Of a stretch of DNA of 64,000 bases, positions 57,066-64,000 are shown piece by piece. Under the pieces are notes generated by a model, which was not told the DNA's origin, ran no database searches, and was given only the letters and a program-made list of their open reading frames with translations. The stretch's first letter is position 1; each line of letters opens with the position of its first letter. A program made the position numbers and the translations under genes. Origin of the DNA: Rosellinia necatrix (taxonomy: Eukaryota > Ascomycota > Sordariomycetes > Xylariales > Xylariaceae); assembly GCA_021209875.1 (NCBI GenBank), contig JAGYVD010000003.1:620001-684000 (forward strand). The letters run 5' to 3'.

Positions 57066-59588
57066 TTAATGATCATATCCAGCACCTCGTTGCCAAGGAC
57101 TGGCGTTTTGTGCCCGAGATATAGTATGAATCGAGGGGCTCGCGGTTCGTGAAATTTCGCCCTCATTAGGCGAGATGGAGGAACGCTGATCAGCGGAATG
57201 GCGGGCGCGATCGTTGCGCATAGTACTAGTAGTAGAGACGGTGGCCAAGGATGATCGGACAGCCCTGTTGTTGATGGATTGTGGGCGTGACCGCGGAGCT
57301 TGTTGAAACGAAGGCGGTTGAAGGGAGTCGTTGTCGTCTAGTCCGGACCCATATCCTGGCTTCTCCCCACGGGCCGTCATTGCCAAGGCATCGAGCTCGC
57401 CGGTCGCCGCCAACTGGCTCTGGGATTTCATAAATGAGGTTCGGTCATCCCCCCATGAACTTGTATCGGCCATCGGGATTGTCGGTGAAGAAAACAATAG
57501 CAGTAGAGATAATTAACATGAGAAGGAGGATCAAGGTTGTCGCAGCATTCAGAATCCACAAAACCACACCGACGACGCCGGTGACAATGTCTGGTTGATC
57601 AAAAATCCTGGTAAAAATCAATAAAAAGATGGCGTTAATAAAGTTTACAGCGCAGATGGCGATGTTAAAAGAGTTGATCTTTTTGTCCATCCACGGCCGC
57701 AAGACGGAGGCTGCTATGAGGGCCGCTGCCTCAATGATAAGCAATCCGATAGCTTGAACGGTGCCGGCATTCTGTGCGAAGGCAATAAAAAAAAAGCCTT
57801 CACAACAGTATACGCGAGCACCGGGACGATGAAGTAATATGCCGAGGCACGGAATTGAATATAGAGGAAGCCTAGCATCGGGTTAATAACATTGTCTGAA
57901 GAACGGGCAGCGTCGGGAGGAGTGGAACACTGCTTCCAAGGCACTCACCCCATTTGTTAAGAGTCAACGGGTCCGAAAAGAGTATATATGCGGGGTTCCT
58001 GTGCAAGGAAACCGAGCGATGAGCGATTCGGATTAATTTATACGAGGCCCAGAACAGGCCAATATTTACGTATAGAAGGAAAAAGACGGCTAAAAGCACT
58101 TCCGCAGCAGAATCACGCTGAGTGAATTCCCATAACGAGAGAATAGTCACTGGCGCATACCCAAGAAGGGTGATGCGGAAGAGGATGCCTTTCAGCACAG
58201 TAACTAGAGGTCAATTGTGAGCACTTATCGTCAAGTTAAGCCATAGGGCCCAGGATGGACCGAGACAAAGCACTTACGCCATCCGTTGCGGAAATCTAAA
58301 AATGTATCACGGTTGATCCATCCAGCCTTGGCAGCAAGCTCGCAGGCACCCTTGAAGAGGGCAACGAGGATGGCGGCGAAAACCATGACAACATAGAAGG
58401 AAACGATGCCGGTAAGAAAAATGTTGGTAGTCTCAATGCCGGCTCGGAAAGCGACACGCTGGATGCCGTAGACAATATATGTGCCGTACTCGGTTTTGAC
58501 ATTTCCACGCTTCACAAAATCCAAAGCATGGCTTGGCAAGGAGCGTGGCATGATTGCCTCTGCACGCTTGAACAGACCCATGCCTGGCGAGACAAGTGGT
58601 TCCGACCGTTTCTGAACTTGGACGGATACGGTGGCTAACGTATCAATAATCCTTGCTGCTGTGCCTCCGGTTGAACGTTGATACCATGTAAATATCCTCT
58701 GCACTGTGGGCGATCATGTTAGTTCTATACGGTATAGGGAGGTCCACAACGGCATTAGGCACGACTCATATCGTTCATATTGAGCGGCCAAGCTACCATG
58801 CGTCTTGCAGTTGCTACTGAACGGGCGCGAAACTTACAGAAGTCAACGTTAACAATACCTAAGCTCCACTGGAAATCTTGTGTCCATGACTGAACGACGG
58901 GAGGCAATGGAATGCCAACCAAACCGATAATAGCCTGCGCTTGAAAATAGCTAGTGAGGGCGAGAGCGATGGCAGCGACGTGAGACGCGGCGTTTGAATG
59001 GCCCAAGCCGGACAGAAAGGCGGATGAAACGAGGGCGAGGCCTGCGACAATGGCGGACGCCCATTTAACGCCGATGAGGTCGACAGTCTTGCCGTTCGAC
59101 ACGTGTGCCTCTAAGCAGGCAACGCTTTGGCCCTCCATGGGGCCACTGGTGGCATTGATATAAATCCTCACCTTAGCATCGATATCAGGGAAGGAATAGG
59201 CAATCCCGGGTACAAGATTGGCGGTTCCTGGGTCTACATTCATGCTGAAGGGGTCATCCAAATTACCCGACACCATGGGACAAAAGCCAGCGAGGTCCAG
59301 TTCGCAAGGGTCGATGATGAGCGAATAGAACTCATACCCATACGCAGAAATGGCAACGTCGAACTTGACACGGGCCTCGATCGTAGAGACGGCACTGATA
59401 TTGACATCGATGGAATTCTTGGATGGCGTGTACCGGAGATTAAACAGGCTCGCGGTGAAGCCCGAGTTCGCTTGACAGGAGTTGAGCGAGTTGGTTTCCA
59501 GTATCCGGTCAGCCGCCGACGGCAGGGCGAGGGCGAGGATGCCGAAGACGAAGAAGAGCGCCCTTATTGGCGACGTGAACGAAGCCAT
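57066..59588 (-). CDS. TRP-like / FLC-type membrane protein (two indels)
   Basis: Minus-strand exons 58838-59588, 58278-58703, 57949-58203 and 57066-57871. The start at 59588 (AAGATGG context) gives a signal peptide (FFVFGILALALPSAAD). A lumenal ML-like domain (about 30-190) follows, with conserved SCQANSGF, CELDLAGFCPM and Cys residues. The multi-helix TRP domain shows WYQRSTGGTAARIIDTL, NGWLTVLKGILFRI, LLGYAPVTILSLWE, GFLYIQFRASAYYF and VLRPWMDKK. The tail is Ser-rich and cytoplasmic. Frame changes occur at the A9 run 57787-57795 and the C6 run 57449-57454. The shifts cancel and the exon length is a multiple of three. Flc proteins are ER or plasma-membrane channels linked to flavin transport, calcium and wall integrity. 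About 745 residues. Confidence 0.82.
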
Positions 59589-62500
59589 CTTGAAGGCGCC
59601 TTGTCTGGTGGGGCAGAGCAATACCGTGCGCAGGTGGGCAGAGGGCCGGGGTTGGCCGCGCGAGCGGGTGCTGCGCAAAGCCGGAGCGGAGCGCAAGCAC
59701 AAATTAAACCGACACAGTCTTTAACACGATGATCGGTCTCACCAACGGTACCGATGCATTCGCCGGGAAGAAGCGATCGTAGCGGCGTTGCAACGCAGGG
59801 CGGCAAATGCGGAATCGGGAGAGGAGACTTAGACGGAATTCCGGGCTGTCTGGATGCAGGCCTGTGGTGGAAACCGTCGTGGGGGGGGGCGGCGACGAGA
59901 TCGATTAACCGGAAGATTGAGGCGGCGGGCGACAGGAAATGTTGAAGAAGCGTCGTCGAAAAGCGAATGAAACGTGCCTTATGGCACTATTGTGAGGAGG
60001 AGGAGGTGGTGGTGTTGGTGGTGCGCAGGACGGATGCAGCGATTTAGTGCTGTTGCGAAAGACGAAGGACCAAAAAGACGAAGGACCGAAAGACGAGAGA
60101 CCGGGAGAGGCGGAGGCAAGTGACGGGAGAGACCGACGTGATTGGACCATTGGCCAGGGAAGGCTTGCCAGTGACCACATCACGCAGCGAGTGGCGTTTC
60201 CTCTCGCCAGTGACGGATGGGCGGGATACGAGAGCACTTATTAGTGTGTCCCTAGCGTAGCGCCGCCCGCGAGCTCGCCCTCGTAAAAGCAAAAAGCACC
60301 CACCAAGGTCGCCCATCCGCCCCCCTGTGTCCCCTGTAGACCAGACCACCTTTTAGGCAGCGGAATAATGAAATTGCAAGTCACCACTAGGTACAGATCA
60401 CCTACCCAACCCGGGCAAGCCTCGATCTCCCAACACATGCCTCTATTTGGGTACATAAAAAGTACCAACTGTCAGGTACATAGCTTGGGTGGTGCAAGCT
60501 GGTAAGCTGACCTACCTAGGTACTTACCTATTACCTAACCTACCTAGGTATACTCGAGAGCACCATGCAGTGTGTCTCGATGCACCTCTCTGCAAGCCCC
60601 AACCCGTATGCTTAGACGAATACGGTAGGTAAGTTGTGCTGTACGAGTAACTAGTGTAGTAGCAGGAAGCATACGGCCGATTCTCACAGCCCGAATGATA
60701 CTTGATAGCCCACCTACACTTCAAGTTTTTCCATCAGCATCGTTATTTAAAGTGTGAATGTGCAGCTGCCGCAAAATAATTTCGCAACTAGCCGTGAACT
60801 AACATGTTTTGATGATTTGAAACTGGAGTATCAAAAACTAGCCGTTCGGGAGCCTGCTTCTGTTGAATGGGATGACATGACGATTTATACCGCTTTTGTA
60901 GTGTGCCCCACAGAATAGGCCTAGTTTGACAATCGCTCTCTCCCCGCCTGAACCCTGCTAAGCCCATGTGGGACGGGTCGCGGTGACCGAGAAGTGACGT
61001 TATGTAGAATTTATGCAGACCAATACGGCCATCAAACAAACGGGTCGAGCTTCAACTTGAACCGTCAATAACTTGAAAATCGATTTACAGCCCGAGGCTA
61101 AGCAATCATTAGATACAAATGTTTATTCTATTCCTAAATGTATTTACACATTCGGGAATTTCTCGGGAATTTCTTATTGCCGTCTGATCATGCTAATTAC
61201 AGCCAGTAGCAAACAAGCAAAACAAGGTACTTACTTACTGAGAGAGCAAAAGCTACCTAGGTAGTAAAACATGTTAACTTTCCCTGAAGGGGGGAACATA
61301 GATATTATAGCCAACACCAAACTTGAAGACCAAGATCGAGCGAAGAGGATCCAAGGAAAATGAATGATAACTAGGTATAATAATGCAGCTGGATCATAAG
61401 TATACTCGAATGATATACCTTCACCTCCCCAGAATCTTCTGCATAGCGTCGCTGATAGAATTCGGTGATGCGTTGTCTGAGTTTGCCCCCGAATCCACGA
61501 TCACTCTAAGCAACCTGCTCTAGACTCTACCACATTCCATTCCATTATACTCGGTCTCGCCCGTCTTTAACGTATCTTTTTATCAGCCATTTATAGAGAC
61601 TCTACGTCCCAGGCACTAGGAGTAAGCGAAGTATGTTTCATTCGCAGATATACACATTTGTTTCTCTTGTGTTTAATTTACGTATAGTTGCCTGGCTATT
61701 GCGAATATGCTGGACTTATTATCACCGTGTGCGAGGTGGTAGCCGCGAGACAGTCTATTGTCAGACTACTGCTTGGAGGCCAAAAGGGGAGAGGATTGGT
61801 ACTCATATCGCACTCACAATGTAGCGTTGATCTTCATTGAGAAAGCCCTATTACTCAAGCAAGAGGTCGGTTATCCCTAAACTGGACAAATATGAGTTCG
61901 TTATTTACAAGCACCGATGCCGGCCCACCTGCCCCCGAACATCAATAGGCTGCTTTGGCCAGCATGGTCACCCGTTGGATTTCGGATTTTAGGCATTTTG
62001 TTGGGAGTGAACGCGTGGGGAGTGAGTTTTAAACTTCGAAAGTTCCACGGTTGGGAACACCATAATTCTTTAGCCGCTGCGGCAATAACTGAAACTTGGT
62101 TAAGCATGCAGAAGGCATTTTAAACTATATTTTTACCGGCAGGATGGCGAAAGCTTGAATTACACGACGGTATAATTATCAACATGTAAAAAGTTGGGTC
62201 ACAAGCTAGGAATCTATATCAAAACCGAAATGGCTGTTTGTTACGGTTCAAAGTTATGCCATGCGAGGATAGTCCTCTTGCCACCAGTAATTACTCAGTC
62301 GCAGTCAAACAGGAGATCATACCTGCCAGATAATATCATAACACCACATTCAATTTGACCCCAGACATTGACGGTGAGGCAGTGCACCTGCAGTATTGTG
62401 CACAGCCTCCCCCTCCCAATATCCCCAATCTGGCCAAAGCGCCAAGCCAACTGGCGCCATTATCACCAATATCAACGATCGGCGGTTTGACACCGACGAC

Positions 62501-64000
62501 CTCTCTAGCGGCCGTTGTCAGGCGATCCGAGCTCCCGGTGGATCAGACACGAGAAAACGTGAAGATACCCAATAGATATATACTCAATTCAGTTCGAGGT
62601 TGTAGATGAATTTTGAAGCTGGCAAGTAATTATAGCGCTCCCTGTCCAGAGGCCATATGCCCATTATACTACCCCCACAACCGATACGCATGTGATCGCG
62701 GGTACTCGCACAATGCACTCGCATTAGAGTTAAGGTGTGCCAAGTGATCGGGAACAATATGGTGGGATGACGTGCCGATACTAGACATGCCAAGCTTTGG
62801 AGATGATCCACAGATGTCCTTGAAATCACCTAGTGCAAACAGATTGGATGGTACAGCTCGCCCAGTTTCGGTAATGTAGGTGCCTAAATCCCTAGACGGC
62901 GGGTCTCGAACTGAGTTCCGCCAAGGTGGCTCTTAGCATTGTTTCAACTGCGGTTATAGGTGCAAAATTGTTGCGGTTGCTTGGATAATCCCGATATAAT
63001 TTATTGCCTTAACCTCCTCAATACACCACGTTCAGGCATCTATGAATAATTTTGCAATGCCTCAGCCACATCACCCCTTAACCTTGTTGTAGTTTAAATG
63101 TGTATTGTAAACAGCAGCTAGAAAGAGAAGCTAGTGGTATATATTAATATCTTTTAGTTGATGATCATCCAGACAAATATGACACGAAATCTGGCGGTGC
63201 TGTGACAGAGAGTTGGCCTAAAATTGAAAAAACCGTTGGCTTTATTCAAAATATAAGCTGAATAAGTATCATGTCGCGAGTTTCCACCCGGTTTAAAGAT
63301 AATTACGTTTCGATTATACTCCCTAAACCAATGCATCACGTTCCATTGTACATCGTCGTCTTCGGGTTTTCCGTGTCAGTCTTGTAGATTCCACTTGCAG
63401 TCGATCGTAATCGTAGTTTATTTCTCTCCGTCTTGGCTGCTTGTCGAGGGGCCCTGTCCACCGCAGGCAATTCTACATGTTCCACAATTAGAGATTCAGG
63501 TCTGATTAGGCAACCATTTAACTAAATTACGGCTCTATCAGAGATTATCTAGAGTAAGCTCAATGCGGCATTTCCAATGAGAAGTTTTAGCCATTAACAT
63601 TGGACAGCTAGACATTGTATGAAGCTCTGGCATTATTCGCCGCTATTTAGAGTCTCTTTATTTAGGAAAGGAATGTGTTTGGTGATATCATTTAAGAATT
63701 TATGAATGAATATTATTGGTACTTAAAGGAGACGAGAAAACATGGAACGATCTGCGTGAGGAGCAAGGGTTTGGCTGCGGTTATTATCTTTTAATTTGTA
63801 AGGATAGCCCAACAACCCATCTAGTATGACAAATTCGTATTAATAACATATATCCATTGTATAGATGCGAAGAAAAAAAAAACGTTCTTTCAGACGGCAA
63901 CGATACCATTTTTTCGAATGGCCTGGCTACCTACCGGGATGGGGTGGATTAACCCTTATTATTTATCTTAGTGGCTTTAGAAATGGCTCGTAATACATGT
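59589..64000. other. 4.4 kb with no supported gene
   Basis: The first 600 bp are the promoter of the TRP-like gene, with a G9 run at 59881-59889. Beyond that the DNA is AT-rich and all open frames are under 85 codons with no splice-linked partners. Nothing similar to a transposase, RNA gene or known domain was found. It may be the upstream region of a gene beyond the window. Confidence 0.5.
60514..60549. repeat. Paired ACCTAGGT palindromes
   Basis: Two perfect ACCTAGGT copies (60514-60521 and 60542-60549) sit 20 bp apart in TACCTAC-like sequence. Further copies are at 10539, 12850, 12891, 38541, 46375 (spanning a PKS splice donor) and 61255. All but the PKS one are intergenic. Confidence 0.7.

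Overview
This window is nuclear DNA of a filamentous ascomycete, most likely a Sordariomycete. Genes carry short introns (about 50-120 bp) with GT-AG ends and CTAAC-type branch sites. The gene content is also fungal: a cohesin loader, a naphthol reductase of the melanin type, a highly reducing polyketide synthase, a Pth11-like rhodopsin-fold receptor and a CE5 esterase. The species cannot be fixed from the sequence alone. No rRNA, tRNA, CRISPR array or intact transposon was seen.

Left part (1-23.3 kb) is mostly housekeeping. It holds a BTB-like protein with an acidic tail, Scc2/Mis4 cohesin loader (minus), RNA polymerase I subunit Rpa12, deoxyhypusine hydroxylase (minus), pyridoxamine 5'-phosphate oxidase, a trihydroxynaphthalene-type reductase, a fungal AAA ATPase and a DUF1308-type protein (minus).

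Middle part (24-31.5 kb) is secretory and accessory. It holds a CE5 acetylxylan esterase/cutinase with a GPI-like tail, a class III GH18 chitinase with two frameshifts, a small secreted eight-cysteine protein (minus), a membrane-anchored aldo-keto reductase (minus) and a four-exon small hydrophilic protein.

The 32.8-53.2 kb part looks like a polyketide biosynthetic gene cluster. It contains a seven-helix Pth11-like protein, a cytochrome P450, a norsolorinic-acid-ketoreductase-like SDR, a bicovalent BBE-type FAD oxidase, an alpha/beta hydrolase and a 2395-residue highly reducing PKS (KS-AT-DH-relic MT-ER-KR-ACP). The hydrolase and the PKS are divergent and share a 608-bp promoter. The P450 and the SDR are also divergent. 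A plausible division of labour is PKS chain assembly, release or editing by the hydrolase, and oxidation/reduction by the P450, FAD oxidase and SDR. No cluster transcription factor or transporter is visible in the window. The PKS ketoreductase has lost two glycines of its nucleotide-binding loop.

Right part (53.2-64 kb) holds a broken HNH-nuclease-like gene (frameshift plus in-frame stop) and a TRP/FLC-type membrane protein with two indels. A final 4.4 kb shows no recognisable gene.

A recurring theme is single-base frame breaks, mostly in homopolymers, in five otherwise well-conserved genes. Either this assembly carries indel errors or several accessory genes are decaying.
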